Of a stretch of DNA of 64,000 nt, positions 1 through 18,303 are shown piece by piece. A model generated the notes under the pieces. It was not told the DNA's origin. It was given only the letters and a program-made list of their open reading frames with translations, and made no database searches. Position 1 is the first letter of the stretch. Each line of letters begins with the position of its first letter. The stretch spans positions 44,405,629 to 44,469,628 of the forward strand of contig NC_133165.1 in the NCBI RefSeq assembly GCF_040802235.1, in the 5' to 3' direction. The DNA is from Manis javanica (Eukaryota > Chordata > Mammalia > Pholidota > Manidae). The position numbers and the translations under genes were made by a program.

Positions 1-316
1 ATTACACAATGGCCTCCCCTGAGCAGGCCCCACCTCTCTCTTCTTGGTTCTTTATTTCCACTGAACAGACTTAGGGGTCAGCATGGGTGCTGAAGAGCAG
101 CAGGGAGTAGTAAGAGTAGATGTCAGGGTTATAGTTAATGGATGCAGGAAGGAAGAAGGGGTGGATTAGGATGCCTGGGCAATGGCTGAGGGATAGATGA
201 GAAGTGAATTAAAGATGAAGTATGGACAGTTAGGATTAAAAGGTATCTGTTCAGCTAGCTGGATGGTTCCTCCTGCCTTTGCTTTCTCCTCCACTGCACT
301 GTCTTCTCCCCATCAG

Positions 317-1947
317 TGTCTTTGAGCTGCAACAGCTGGTAGAGGGGCACCAGGAACCCTACCTCCTTCGCTGGGACCAGTCACAAAGTAAGTGTGCTGC
401 AGTCCCCCTGCCTTAGACTCACCCTCCTGGGGTCAGCGTCTCATTCCTCCAGCTCCAAGGCCCCAGTCCCTGGACACTTTGGAGGCTGCCTTATGTCCTA
501 GAGGGAGCTCTAGGTATATTCAAATTACAGCTGTGTGCCCCAATGAAATTCACTTTACTTCTCTGTGAAATGGATCTAATACCTGCCTTATTACCTAAAA
601 TGTTTTTAGAGGATCAAACAAGGCGATTATGTAAAAGCACTTCGTACATTGCAATACACTTACTCAAATAAGATTATGACTTCTGCTTATCCCTGGAGAG
701 CCACTTTTCTCTCCCATCCTGGGTCACTTCTTGAGGAAACAAGTACTAGAGTTTACTGGTCTGCTAGTCATGTGTTAAAAGGTGCTTATTCTCACTAGCC
801 ATTAAAAACACGTGAAATAAGCCCACCTCAGTGAACTGCTATGTAGTTGTGCTTGGAAATTGAGCATTTCTGTTTGTCCAGAGCATTGGGGAGCAATAGG
901 AGGTAAAGTTGGAAAGGAAAGGGTGAGAGATGGCCTTCCATTGCCAGGCCAGGGCCTCTGGGCAGACGAGGATGAAGCAGGATTTTAGGGTTGAAGGTGT
1001 TTGGGGAAGTGGCCCTTCCCTGCTACCGGTCTGTCCCTGGGTCTCTCCAGACCAGGTGCAGGTCGTTCTGAGCCAGATGGCAGGCCCTGAGACCATCCTA
1101 AGGGCTGCCACGCATGGGCTGGTGCTTGGAGCCTTGCAGGAAAATGAGCCCCTCCCAGCCGAGCTGGAGGAATTGAGGACCCGAGCACAGGCAGGTAAGC
1201 ACCTCACAATCTAGACTGCTGATGATTCAAAAGGGGATGGAGAGAAGGACTCTGTTTGACTTGGGGACCCAAGAGCTCTGGTTCTGCACCCCTCTACAGG
1301 TCCTGAGAAAGAGAGCTGGGTCATTGTCAGGGAGATACACCAAGTGTTGGACAAGCTGTTCCCAAAGTTCCTGAAAGGTAACATCCTTCAGCACCATGGC
1401 TCGTTGGCTTCTGAGGCCTTCCCCCCAGATGCTGCTACACCCATCCCCAGATCTGGTTTCTTTCTGTGACCTTAAGTCTGGGCCTCAACTTCCCTCTCTG
1501 CAGGATGGGGAAGTCAGGATGGTCCCTGAGGCTGTGTCAGTGTTGACAGTCTGTGTAATCCCAGTTGGCATTGAAGAAACGAGGGCAGGAGAAGCTTACA
1601 GATTACAATGATCTTTCATTTGGCACCTACTCCATTCCAGCCCTTCTCCATGTGCTAACTCAGTGAACTCTTGCTGCACCCAGATGAGGTTTTAGCCTCT
1701 TTATGCCAGAGATACCCAGCAGATGCAGAGGAGCCTGAGTAGTGCCCAAAGCATGCGCCCAGCCTGTGCTGCTCCTTGCCCCTCTCCCAGGGTCAGCCCA
1801 GAGTCTGCTTCCCATCAGTCTCAGCAGCACCCCCATGACTTCTCCCCAGGACTGCAGGATGCAGGCTGGAAGACGAAGAAGTACCAGCTAGAGGTGGATG
1901 AGTGGAGGGCCACATGGCTCCTGTCTCCAGCAAAGAAGGTCTTATAA
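317..1947 (+). CDS. RUSF1: RUSF1 (C16orf58), 3' coding exons, partial
   Basis: This is the 3' part of the RUS family member 1 gene (DUF647, related to plant root-UVB-sensitive proteins); its biochemical role in mammals is poorly defined. Four coding exons are visible at 317-387, 1051-1194, 1300-1377 and 1850-1947. Each internal boundary has AG/GT splice sites and the phases agree across all three junctions. The translated pieces include FELQQLVEGHQEPYLL, LRAATHGLVLGALQ and the end WRATWLLSPAKKVL, which I recognise as the RUSF1 C-terminus. The stop is TAA at 1945-1947. The upstream exons lie outside the window, so the start is not visible. The gene converges on SLC5A2, whose stop lies about 300 bases away. 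I see no canonical AATAAA for RUSF1 after its stop, so its 3' end is uncertain. Confidence 0.9.
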
Positions 1948-2027
1948 ACAGCTCACATGGAAGCCCAGGTCCCAGGACAGGGCCTGGAGCAAGGACACTT
2001 TGGCCACAGCAGGACACGGGAACTTGC

Positions 2028-2033
2028 TTTATT
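2028..2033 (-). terminator. SLC5A2: SLC5A2 poly(A) signal AATAAA
   Basis: An AATAAA hexamer on the - strand lies about 220 bases past the SLC5A2 stop, a plausible 3'UTR end. It falls about 80 bases past the RUSF1 stop on the other strand, so the two 3'UTRs probably overlap tail to tail. Confidence 0.6.
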
Positions 2034-2253
2034 TTTGCTTAAGGAAACTTCCGTAGTGGTTGGCCAAGGCCTCATGACTGCCAATCAAGATAGACTGGGC
2101 CCCAGGCGGAGACAAGATAAAAAGAAGGGAACCAAGGCTTCCCCCTCCCCTCCTGCCCCATTCCCTTCTCACTACTACAGGCTCCCCACCACCATTCATT
2201 GTGAAGCTGAGCCCTGCCCTGGCTGTGGCTCATGGGGTCCAGCATACTTGGCC

Positions 2254-8099
<5,846 letters not shown>

Positions 8100-8153
8100 T
8101 CTGCCCAGGATCTGCCCCTCAAGGAATGAGCCACTGGATTCCCCCAGGGGAAG

Positions 8154-8166
8154 GATTAATGGTTAC
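8154..8166 (-). promoter_or_regulatory. SLC5A2: HNF1-like site in the SLC5A2 promoter
   Basis: The - strand reads GGTAACCATTAAT, close to the HNF1 palindrome GGTTAATNATTAAC apart from one missing base and two changes. It lies about 55 bases upstream of the SLC5A2 start codon. HNF1-alpha is an established activator of SGLT2 transcription in the proximal tubule, so the position fits. The match is by eye only. Confidence 0.5.
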
Positions 8167-8459
8167 CTCAGAGGCAGTGAGCCGACAAGTCCCCCAGGAC
8201 TTGTTCCCCCTCCCCGGCTTTGTTTAGCTGAATCAGGTCACATCAAGGCCGAAGGCTGGTTCTGGGGAGCTGGACCCTTTCAAGTTCAGGAGTACTCCTT
8301 CCTGGGCCATAGCTTCCATCCCTTCCCCCATCTCCTAGGCTCAAAATCACTTCTTTCATCCCCTAAAAATGCCTACAATGCCTACCCTTTAGTCTTGACC
8401 TAGGGAGACTTGCTGAGCCTGCCCACTGGTTCTGAGTAATCCAGAGGGATTGTTTTCAT

Positions 8460-8830
8460 ATCCAAACCTGACAGTGTCACTCCCCTGCTCAGAAACTCCC
8501 CACTGCTCCCTATATTTGGGAGGAGGTAGAAGCTCCTCAGCCTGATGTTCAAAGCCTTCGGCTCTTGCCCACCTTGCCCCTTGCTCCTCAGTGCCAAACC
8601 TACAATGAAATCACATTTACTTCCCACTCCCTTTCCCTGCCCAGTCCATGTGTTTTTATACCCTGAAACTTTTGTATAAATTGTGCCTTCTGCCTTGAGA
8701 GAAAGAGAGGCAGACAGAGAGGGTCTCCTAAATGGCCAACCCCACTCAGCCTTCAGTCCCCAGCCCATGTCATCTCTTCAGGAAGCACTTCTCTGACTTT
8801 TCTGATACAGGTTTGAGGTTGTGTGGTTTT
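8460..8830 (+). repeat. L2 LINE fragment
   Basis: The sequence follows the L2 3'-end pattern: 'gtgtcactcccctgctcag', then a stretch on fees of the type aagctcctcagcctgatgtt, and an ending like 'caggaagcacttctctgac'. This is an ancient mammalian-wide element with many substitutions and no coding capacity. Confidence 0.6.
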
Positions 8831-9689
8831 TGTCTGGGTCCAGGTCTGTCTCCGCAACAGATTAGAGACTCCCCAAGAGCAGGAAATGACCTGATTCATC
8901 CCTGGAGCCCACTTCTCAGGACAGGGGCTGCATACAAGAAGGGGCACAGTGAGGTGGGGTTGGTAAATACCTCTGCCTTTCTAGAAGAACTGACCAGACT
9001 AGGATATCTGATTATGGCAACTGGGTTCATGACTGAGATGGGACATAGAGAATAATATTTGGGGAATATGATGAGTTATGTTTAAGGAATGCCTTAGTGT
9101 TGTGGTCCCTTCAAAAACATACCCTCAGATGAGAATTGGGTGCACGGATAGTGGCAGTCAGGATAGAGGAAGCTGTTATTGGGGAGATAACCTCAGAAGG
9201 ACTTGAAGGAGTGGGGAAGTGAGACAAAGGAAGGAGAAAGACCACTAAAGAGTGTGCCAGTTGAAAGGTTACCACTGTGAACAACCCCAATGGAGACCCT
9301 CTAAGACACTGTGGTGGATATACCTCAAAATTGACCAGGAAGCAGGGGTATTTATTCACCAGTTCCTGTCTCTAATTGTTGAAGGTTACAGAATATCTGT
9401 CACCCACTACAGGCCTGCCAGGTTCAGGAGCACACTCCTTCCTCCAGAGAGCACCCACAGATAGAATCTCAGAGAGCAGCTAGGGAGACTGGGTGTCTGG
9501 AAACTGTCTATGTATGATTTTCCAGGTGGACCAAGTTGGTACAGGCAGGGGTACTCAGTGTCTGCTTCAGGGACTGATGAATTTGAAGTGCCTGAGAGAA
9601 ATCCAGGGGCAACTATCAGAGGACGCATTGGGGTCACAAGGCCCTTCTTGATGTAGCACCTGTTTCCTCTTTTACCTCATCTACTACTC

Positions 9690-9920
9690 TTTCCCTTGCC
9701 GACTCTAATATAGCCATGCTGGCCTTCTTTCCTTTCTCCCAATATGCCAATCTCTTTCCTACCTGGCCTTTGCACTTGCAGTTTCCTCTGTCTGGAATGC
9801 TCTCCTCAGGTTCTTTGCCTGGATGGTTCTTACTCAACCTTCAAAGTCTCAACTTAGACCTTACATACACATACAGGCCTTCTCTGACTATTATTTAGAG
9901 GAATCCCTTTCCCACCTTCT
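9690..9920 (+). repeat. L2 LINE fragment
   Basis: Contains the typical L2 3' phrases 'ctggcctttgcacttgcag', 'tctgtctggaatgctctcc' and 'ccttctctgactatt' in the usual order. Ancient and diverged. Confidence 0.6.
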
Positions 9921-11809
9921 CCAACATACTTCTCTATTTTATTTTCCATCTCACATTCCCTCCTTTCCTTTTTTCCTCATTGCTTCCTTCATAAACAAAC
10001 ATTTACTGAGCACCTACCATGTGGCATACACCATTCTAGACACTAGAGAGACAGTGGTGAGCAAACAGACATGTCATCTGACAAACAGGCTCTCGAGAGC
10101 TTGCACTCCAATTTCAGAAAGATATAAATGAGCAACAAATAGAACACCTATTTGCAGCAGTGGCAAGTGCTATGAAGGACTAGTAGGTAAGTGCTGTGGG
10201 CAGGAACAAGGGGGAAGAGCCGACTTTACCCAGACTGTCATGGAAGTCCCCATTACTTCATCACACTACTTGTCATCTGTCTCCCCTACTAGACCAGCGC
10301 TATTAGGGCAAGGAGCATATCAGCCTGGTTCCCTGTGGTCTCCCCAGCACAGTGTATGCTCAACAATCACTTGGTGAATGAACAGAGACTAGAAATAGCC
10401 AATTTGGACATCCTCAAGACTGGGAGTTTGTTACAAGTCAGGGGATAAACACCAATCCCCAGAGAGAGAGAGAGTAAGTGGACAGAGAAGAGTAGGAGAC
10501 TTGGCAAGACCCAGGGAGAGGTGCCTCAGAGAGGAAAGGGTCAAGGGTCTGCCAGAGGCAAGGGCAGAGATCAACTCACCTTTGTCTCTTGCCCATACAT
10601 GCTCTCTCCTTGGCTGCTAGCTCCTCCTCAGGCTGGAATGGGTTCTAAGAATCCATCATTTCCAGCCTCAAATGCTCCTATAGTCTGGACTATATGAGAA
10701 GCCAAGACTCTCCCTAGGGAACTGCAGGGTCCAAGGTGCAGGTTCTGGGGCTCAGAAAGGGCCCTGGGGATTGAGGATTCAGATGGAGCCTGAACTTCTG
10801 CACACCTAAACCTCTGGCGGCACCCTGCATTGCTGGGGTCTAGCGTCACCTCCTCCAGGACTTCCTTGGCACCCAGTCTGAGTTAGAAACCGCCTTCTGG
10901 CTTTACAGCCCACAGTGCTTCCCTCAGTCATTGACCTCACCACCCCAAGTGTCATCCTCTGCCAAGGGGAGATGTTAGGAGTCCAATACTAGGTAGGAGG
11001 AAAGCTGTGCCTTAGTGCCCAGATCCAAAGGGTGGGCATAAATTGGCACTTCTGGAAGAAGCTCTGTCCCTGAGGGTCTTTAAGGAGGTGGAAAAAAATC
11101 TGGAAATCAGCAAGGTGGCCTTGGGTGGGAGTGAATGGTGGGGAGCAAATAGATTAAGTGCTTGTTTCAAGGATACAGGGGCAGGAAGGTTCTATGGGGC
11201 CCAGTTTGGGCTCCTATCCTGGTTGCCACTATCTGTACAATCCTATGCAAGTCACCACCCTTTCCAGTCTCAGGTTCCTCTGACAGGAGGACAGCCTGCA
11301 AGGGCTGAGGCTGCAGGTTCTGCTCCGGCCAAAAGCACAAGGGGCAGGACATGATGACGCAAGGCTTTCCTGGGCTGAGACACAGTACCAGTGTGAGGCG
11401 GAACTTGTGTTTATATAGGTTAAAAAAAAAGTGCACAAAACAGTGAAGGAGCAGGGAGCAGAGATGTCCTGGCCCGGCCTCTGATTAGTCTGATTTACAA
11501 GGGCCCTTGTCAGTCAGTGGGCTCCATAAAGGGTGGGAATTAAGTGGAGAGCTCACGCGGGATTGTTCGTCAGTGCATAACCCACTCTGTGGCACGTGGC
11601 CTTGAAATTGGCCGGGACTTTTCTGAACTTGACAGCGAAGAACTTATAGTACAGTACCTTAAGGGCGGGTCTCTCCAGTGGGTGGGGTCTCACTGGGAGG
11701 GACTAGGGAGAGTCCCAAGTGCTAGGAGCAAGGCCTTGGGTGAGCAAGGTCTCTTCGGGAAGGGCGAGGTCTTGGGGATGTAGTCTCCCTGGACTGGCCA
11801 GGCAGGCCA

Positions 11810-14800
11810 TCAGCCGAAGAGCTTGAAGAAGCAGGGCTGGCAGTAGGGCTTGCCAGCACGCTCCTGGAAGGAGCCCTTGGTGAGAGGGCGCAGGCAGAAA
11901 GTGCAGGTGAAGTGGTCCGGGTGGAAGCGGCGGCCCAGGGCTGACACACAACGGCCGGTCACCGGGAGGCCACACGTGGCGCACAGCGAACCGCGCCTTG
12001 CATGGAAATGGTTCTCGCACAGCGGGCGGCCGTCGTGCTCAAAAAAGCTGCCTCCTGAGAAGGGAGCGAAGCATTCCTAGGGAAGGGCGGCCACGGAAAG
12101 ATAAATTAGCCACCACACCCCAAAGAGACAACTGGGTCTGTGAACTGAATAATCCGCTGTGACCCCCCAAGCCACTCCCCAGACCGGAAGCCCCGCCTCT
12201 GAGAGCTCCCTTCCCTTGACAATCACTCGGCCCCAAGCTCCTGGTCCCGCCCGGCGTTGGCTCATCCATTCCCCAGGCCCCGCCCCAACAACAGCGCACC
12301 CTGCAGACGAAGCAGTCTGGGTGCCAGAGCGCGCTCAACGCTGAGATGTAGTTATCCAGAATGGGGCCTTGGCAGCCCTTGCAGCGTGGGGCGAACAGCT
12401 GCAAGAAGTCCCGGCGGCAGTAGGGGCGGCCCTCGCGCTCGTGGAAACCTAGGGGCGGAACCCAGTGGGCGGAAAGATAAGGGTGCGGATCCGCAATGGG
12501 GACCTACAAGATCGAAGACTGGGGGCCAGAAGAGGGGCGGTCAGAGGGACGGGGTCTGAGGTCGGGGCAGAGCCGGAGGGGATCGGATGGGAACCCACAG
12601 GTGAGAAAAGAGCAGGAGAAAATTCATGGCCTGAGGACTTTGGAGATGGTAGAGAACTGGGCGTAATGTTGAGCAGTCAAGAGAAAGGAGCCAAGCTCTC
12701 TCACCCTCATCTCCAATGGGCTCCCCGCAACTGACGCAGCAGAAATGTTCCGGGTGCCAGTGGGTGCCCAAGGCAGTAACCATCTTCTGCAGGGAATGAA
12801 AGGTTGCACTTAGCCCTCCATTCCTTCTTACCCTCTTCTCCCAACCTGAACCTAGGTGAATGGGTTGAAGTTACATGAGTTTGAAGCGCTGGAGACCTAA
12901 CAAGGAGCTTGAGAGTCAAAGAGAGAGACTGAGTCCAAAGGGGCAGGGCTAGGGTAGGGGTGGGGAGACTGGAAGTGCGCGGAGAGGGACCCATCCCCAA
13001 CCCACAGGCGCCTGGGTGAAACAGGTGAGGCTCACGTGTCGGATGGGTTGATTGCAGAGGCCACATCGTGGGGAGAAGCGCTCAAAGTAGCACTCGGGAC
13101 AGAAAGGGGCCCCATCCTTCTCGAAGAAACTGCTGCCTCCCAGGGCAGTGGTACAGCCACCACAAACGAAGTGCTCAGGGTGCCAAGCGCGACCCAGAGC
13201 CGTCACCACCTGTGAGTTGAGGGGATAGAGCCCACGTCAGAGTGACTGCAGGGCTGCCATGTGCCCAGTGAGCTAAGGTTTACGTGGTCCATTTCATGTA
13301 ATTTTTCTTTTTACTTTTTTTCTTTTTACCTTTGACTCTCTCCACCCATTTCTTCCACCCACCACCCAAGTCTTATCTCTGAGAAATCAGAATGAAGAAT
13401 CTAATATTCAAGTCAGTCTGTAAGTGATGGAGATTCAACCTACATCTCCCAGCATAGTGCCTAGGGCCCACAATATTCTGGGGAGCCTGCAAAAAAACTG
13501 TAATTTCTTTTTAAATCAGAAGAAAAAAGTGAGCTAGAAGAAAATGGTATATAATATTAATGTATCTATCTTTATACCAATAACAGTCATAAAACACACC
13601 TTTTAATGTTTTAATGGGGGAAGGGACCCACTAAGGTGAAAGTGCCTAAGACCCACACAAGTCATGCCTGCTTTGCTGAGATTGCTAATTCTGCAATGTC
13701 AGCAGGCACTTTATCTAGCAGGAGGAAATAGGTCAACCACTGGCCACAGTTGTTGTCAGTAATATCTGCTCAGTCATTAGGCCCAGAACCAGAGCTCCCC
13801 GATCAGACTCCGGTAGAGGACAAACAGCCTTTGTAGGTGCCTAAGAGATGGTGGGTGGAGCCAACGAGGCTTTTATAAAAAATCAAGTGAGGCGAGGGTT
13901 TGTAAAGTTGCTGGCACAGTGCCTGCACATAATAGGACCGCAATAAATGGTAACTGGGTTGGAATGCTTACCCTGCAACTTACTTGCGGTGTGACTCGGA
14001 GCTTCAGTTTTCTCATCCATCAAATATGAATAACAGTAATACACGCTTCCTAGATTGATTTACTAAATGGGAACAGCACAAAGTCTGGCTCTCAATAAAG
14101 ATGGGTCTGTGGGTCTCTACCTCTCTACTCTCAGGGTTCCACTTACTTGCCCAGCAATGGGTTTATTGCAGGAGCCACAGAGGCCCTTGGCCTGGGTGGG
14201 AACGCCACGGCGGCTGAGGTCAGACTGCAGCAGCCCCAGCATGGTGTCTAGGCTGCCTTTGCTAGTCAGCCCTGGTGGGGAAAGGGAGCCCTCAGTCACG
14301 GAGCTTGGGGCTGGTGGCTGGGTTGGCCCAGAGGCTGGAAGCTGCAGTAGGGAGGGCATGAGAACTGAGTCAGCAGTGTAGTAGATGTAGAAGGGTCTGA
14401 AATGGGTTAGGGAGCCAGAAATACACAGGCCTATCCCTTGCTTGACTCACATGGTTCTGGACGCGGAAGTCAGAGAGTGATGCCATCAGTCTATCCAGCT
14501 CTAGGGTGGCCGAGGTGGCTGAAGGCTTTGGGAGAGTAGGGGATGGGCTGGGAGGGCTGTGAAGAACACAACTCATGTCTCAGAACTCCCCAAAGTAATG
14601 CTCCCTCCAGTAACTAAGACACCCAGGACCCATCACCTCTATCCCAGTTGTTCCAACTATGTCAAACTCACAGGCTGGGCCTTTTCTTGTCCTCAGATTG
14701 GTCCTCCTTCTGCTCTTCTGCAGTCTCCTTGCTAGATGGGAACTGAGACATTATTTCATCTGCAGAGGAAAGAAGGGCACTGGACATGGAGCCATGTTCT

Positions 14801-16756
14801 ACCCATCCTCCCAGTTAAGAATTATGTCCCTTTAGCTGCTACTCTGGGAAGTCTATACCCCTTAGACTCTACCCTGCCCTGTCCTGTCCCAAATCTGTCA
14901 AGGCCTGTCTCAATGGCCCTGGTACCTGTGATGTTGAACTGAGTAGCATTAAGTTCCTGAAGCAACCGGTCTAGCTCACAGAGCCCTGTGCCCAGGACAC
15001 CACTGGAAGAGGAGAATGGAGGGGCCACAGGGGTTGCAGACTTCGGGGACCGGGGCTTACATACCGTGCTGGGAAACAGAGTGGGAGCCAGGGTTCAGCA
15101 CTGGGGAATCCAAACCTCCTCACCCAAATTCAGTTCACTTCCCCATCCCCTAGTTCCCAGGCCCCTCACCTGTACAGATGGTCTTTTTCTCCAGAGGATT
15201 CTGAAGATTCCCCAGACCCCATCTATAGAGAGAAGGACACATGTGTGGGATGATAAGCCTGTAGTTTGCCCCATTCAGGCCCAGATTCCCCTAGCCCTAA
15301 CCAAGCCTGGCCCCAATGGTTGCACCAGTCCCCAATCTGATCTCACCTGTGGCTGGTGGCCATAGGGCAGGGGAGATGTGAGGGGCTCTGGGGATCTCTC
15401 TTTTGGGGCCCCTGACCTTGGCATGTGTGAGGTGGTGGTCTCCAAGTCAGATAGCAGGGCATCTATAGAGAGAAGCCATTGGGTAAGAGGTTAAGAGGTC
15501 AAGATTAGGACAAAGACAGGGTCTTAAGAGTTCAGAGGATAAGGGTTCCAACTGGGCAGTAGTTGAGAAAAGAAGCCAATGTTAAGAGCAGCAGTCAAGA
15601 ATCAGAACAAAACACAAAGCCAGAACAAGGGAAAGAAGTGGAAGGGCAGCAAGGAATGTTTATGACCAGAACAACCCAAATGGCTCATCCTGGGAGTCAC
15701 GCATGAAACTGGCCACCTGATTCTTTTATTCTCTGCATCCTCCCTGATAGAAGTTAGCTCTTTACTGGAGCCAAATTTGGCTTCACCCCAAATTGCTTAA
15801 TTTGTTGTATGTCTGGCACCCATCTTTCTGATTGGATGCTCTTTCCGCCAAACCCACTAATTCCTGCCCCTAACCTAAACAGGACTGGTCCACTTCCAGG
15901 CCCCATTGGGTCCTCCCACCCTATGCTCTTATTTGGCGAGTCTTCTTGGACCTGCTTTCTGATTGATTTATTCTCCACAGTACCAGGTCCTGATACCCCT
16001 ACTGAGGAGTACCCCCTACTGCAGGTTGCTGGAACCCCTTCTCTTGCATGGAGGACACAGCCTTCAAACCCCAATTTCAACAGACAGGGAGGAAAGATGC
16101 CCAAGTCCTCCCTCCCTCCTGCCCCAAGGTACCCCCACTCCCATCCCCAGATCTAAATCCTTTGAACCCTCCTCTCCCTTCCAGTACCTAGAGGTTCCTG
16201 TCCCTTTACTCATCATGTCTGAGCATCACAGTGGAACCCTCAACCTCCCCCTGGCATTTTGGCACTCCTCTGTTACTCTTTTTCTACCCTCAAAAACCTG
16301 ATCCCTACCATGTCTTGGAGCCTTAACACTTTTTTCCCCCAATCCCTGGGACAGGCCCGTTTTCTTCTCCAGAATTTGATGGCATAGTCTCCCTTCCCTA
16401 CTCCTCCAGCTCCCGAACGCAAGGCTCCTTTAACCCTTCTCTTCCCAGAGCCCCGGGGCCCAGGTGCCGTTAGGAGTGCTGTGCACCTCCCTGCCCTTCA
16501 GTCCGCAGCCAGTGCTGTCGGAGCCGAGGGAAGGAAGAAGGGAGGGAGCGGCCGACACGGGAATGGCAGAAGGGAGAGGCAGGAAGGGGGACGTGGAGTC
16601 GGAAAGAAGGCGCGCGCTGGCAGAGACCAGAAGCGAGAAGACAGGAGGGAGGCTGAGATGCAGGGGTGCAAGGGGCTCCAGGATGGGGAAGCGTGTCCAG
16701 GCGGCAGTGAGGGGCTGGAGACAGGGATACGGGCCCAACTCACCCAGGTCCTCCAT
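11810..16756 (-). CDS. TGFB1I1: TGFB1I1, Hic-5 LIM-domain focal adhesion adaptor
   Basis: Hic-5 is a paxillin-family scaffold at focal adhesions and a coactivator of nuclear receptors such as AR. Eleven coding exons in transcription order are 16744-16756, 15347-15462, 15170-15222, 14926-15068, 14672-14759, 14451-14556, 14147-14341, 13036-13209, 12705-12786, 12300-12448 and 11810-12076. They sum to 1386 bases, 461 residues, the human length. The N-terminal half has four leucine-rich LD motifs: [36 protein letters not shown] and [13 protein letters not shown]. The C-terminal half has four double-zinc LIM domains, from [10 protein letters not shown] to the end CQPCFLKLFG. Exon 1 codes for only four complete codons plus one base, as expected for the MEDL-start isoform. 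Alternative first exons exist in other mammals and may exist here. Confidence 0.97.
13965..14060. repeat. MIR SINE fragment in a TGFB1I1 intron
   Basis: Shows the MIR core order: 'ctgcaacttacttgcggtgtgactcggagcttcagttttctcatc' shortened here to its recognisable pieces 'gtgtgactcggagcttcag' and 'ttttctcatccatcaaat'. Ancient, non-coding, in the 13210-14146 intron. Confidence 0.6.
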
Positions 16757-16870
16757 GGCGGGGCGCAGGCTGACCGCGCGGGGCGAGCAGGGCGGGGGCC
16801 GTGTCCGGTTGGGGCGGGGGGTGCGAGGGTGGGGGACGTCCGGGAGCTGGAGGCCCGGTCATGACCATGT
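16430..16870 (-). promoter_or_regulatory. TGFB1I1: CpG-rich TGFB1I1 promoter and 5'UTR
   Basis: G+C- and CpG-rich DNA surrounds the 13-base first coding exon, with GC boxes such as ggggcgggg near 16813. The region extends into intron 1. It is the likely core promoter; no transcription start can be fixed from sequence alone. Confidence 0.55.
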
Positions 16871-17727
16871 AAGGAAGCTAGGACCCGCTGGAATGGGGCT
16901 GGGGGAGGGGGACGGCAATGAACTAGAGAACTCGAACCTGGAGTGGGGGCTGTGAGGGAGGCCGGCCCTCCAGGCCCAGTCACCAATCCCCCCTGCCTGC
17001 CAGTGTAAGCGGCCACACCCTAGCCTTGGCCTCAGCTGCAGGGAGCCGCTGAATGCCAGAGCCAAAGTCAGAGAAGTGACTTTCCCAGACCAAGCCCAGG
17101 ATACTCTGACCAGTGATACTCTGTAGACACAGACTGAGGCCCCAAGCGGACACTTCCCCAAGGTTACATCCTGAGTACTAGACGGAACCCCTCTCCCACT
17201 CAGGCCATTCCTGAGAGACTTGCTCCAGACAGAATTCGTGCGTTAGGGGCAGGAGTGATGTTCTAAAGATCAGTCAGACTCCAAGTTCGGAGACCTTCCC
17301 TCAGAGATCCTGAGAGACAAAGACATGAACCGAGATCCCAAAAGGCACACATACCAGACACAAAAAAATCCCTCAGAGACAGAGACAGATAGAATGAAAC
17401 CACCCACAGACTTCTAAGCCAGGACCTTTCCTCCAAGACTTGGAAACAGACATATGAACACAGGTAAATTGAAACCCAGGCCCAACCCCTCCCCACAGAC
17501 TCAGGGAAAACACTCCCAGGCAAAACCCTTCAACATTAAGGTAACCCAGACCTATTCCAAAGGAGCTCACCCCCAAGTTACTGATGAATAGAGAAGCAAG
17601 ACAGACAGACCCCACCTACAAAGGAACATAAGGCCTTCCCTGGACTGAGATTCTGAGAAATCAAGGTGGAAACGAGACATTCTAGGAAAGGGTATGGACA
17701 GACACAATAGTGCTGCAGCTGCAGCAG

Positions 17728-17905
17728 CCACTGGATTGTGGGTCTCAACCCCAGCAGCAAATCAGAACCTGGGAAGCTTTTTAAAAATACTGATATCCAG
17801 GGCACCATCACTTCAGTCCAATTCAGTCAAAAAGGGCCCAGGCATCAATACTGTTTGAAAGCTCTGTCGGTGGTTCTAAGGCATAGCCTGAGAACACAGA
17901 CCTGG
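17728..17905 (+). repeat. MER5-like hAT DNA transposon fragment
   Basis: The order 'gtgggtctcaaccccagcag', 'aacctgggaagctttttaaa', 'tgatatccagggc' and the far end 'ctgtcggtggttctaaggc' matches the non-autonomous hAT (MER5A/B) layout with inverted ends of the type cagtggttctcaa. Old and diverged. Confidence 0.6.
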
Positions 17906-18303
17906 ACAAACACATACAGAGGCAGAGAGAGAGCAAGTATCAATCTTAGCTCTCCAGAAACTGACAGGCCCAGTCCAGCCACTCTTTGCAAAGTCAAGTT
18001 GCCACCTGAGTGGTCAGTGATCTGAAGCAGGTGAGACACCACATGGGAGACAAAGCAACATGAGCCGTTCTATCACCTGAATACAAACCCAAGGCTTTGG
18101 CTTTCTTTGGGCATGACTAAGAAAGAGCCTCAAGGACTCAAGGACTTCAGGAACACAGCAGGTCTTCTCTCATGCAAACAACAGGAGGACGTTTGCCCCA
18201 AGAGATGAAACAAACCCAGAGACTGAAGGCCCAAGATAGGTGGACACTAAGAAAACAGTAATGCTGAGACCTTGGACATTCATCCCATACTCTGCAGCAC
18301 GCC

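Larger units (their letters stand above)
8167..11809. other. SLC5A2-TGFB1I1 intergenic region
   Basis: No coding exon was recognised in this 3.6 kb between the SLC5A2 start and the TGFB1I1 stop. It holds two L2 fragments (listed separately) and an old mammalian-wide repeat at about 9985-10200 that contains the common 'catttactgagcacctacc' phrase. The rest looks unique. TGFB1I1 3'UTR lies at the right edge, with a possible variant poly(A) hexamer (TATAAA on the - strand) near 11409-11414. Confidence 0.6.

Noticed and set aside
16464-16955. 163-codon + strand open frame over the TGFB1I1 first exon
   Set aside because: GC-rich promoter DNA with few stops; composition is Arg/Gly-rich and no family is recognised. 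It is antisense to a real exon.
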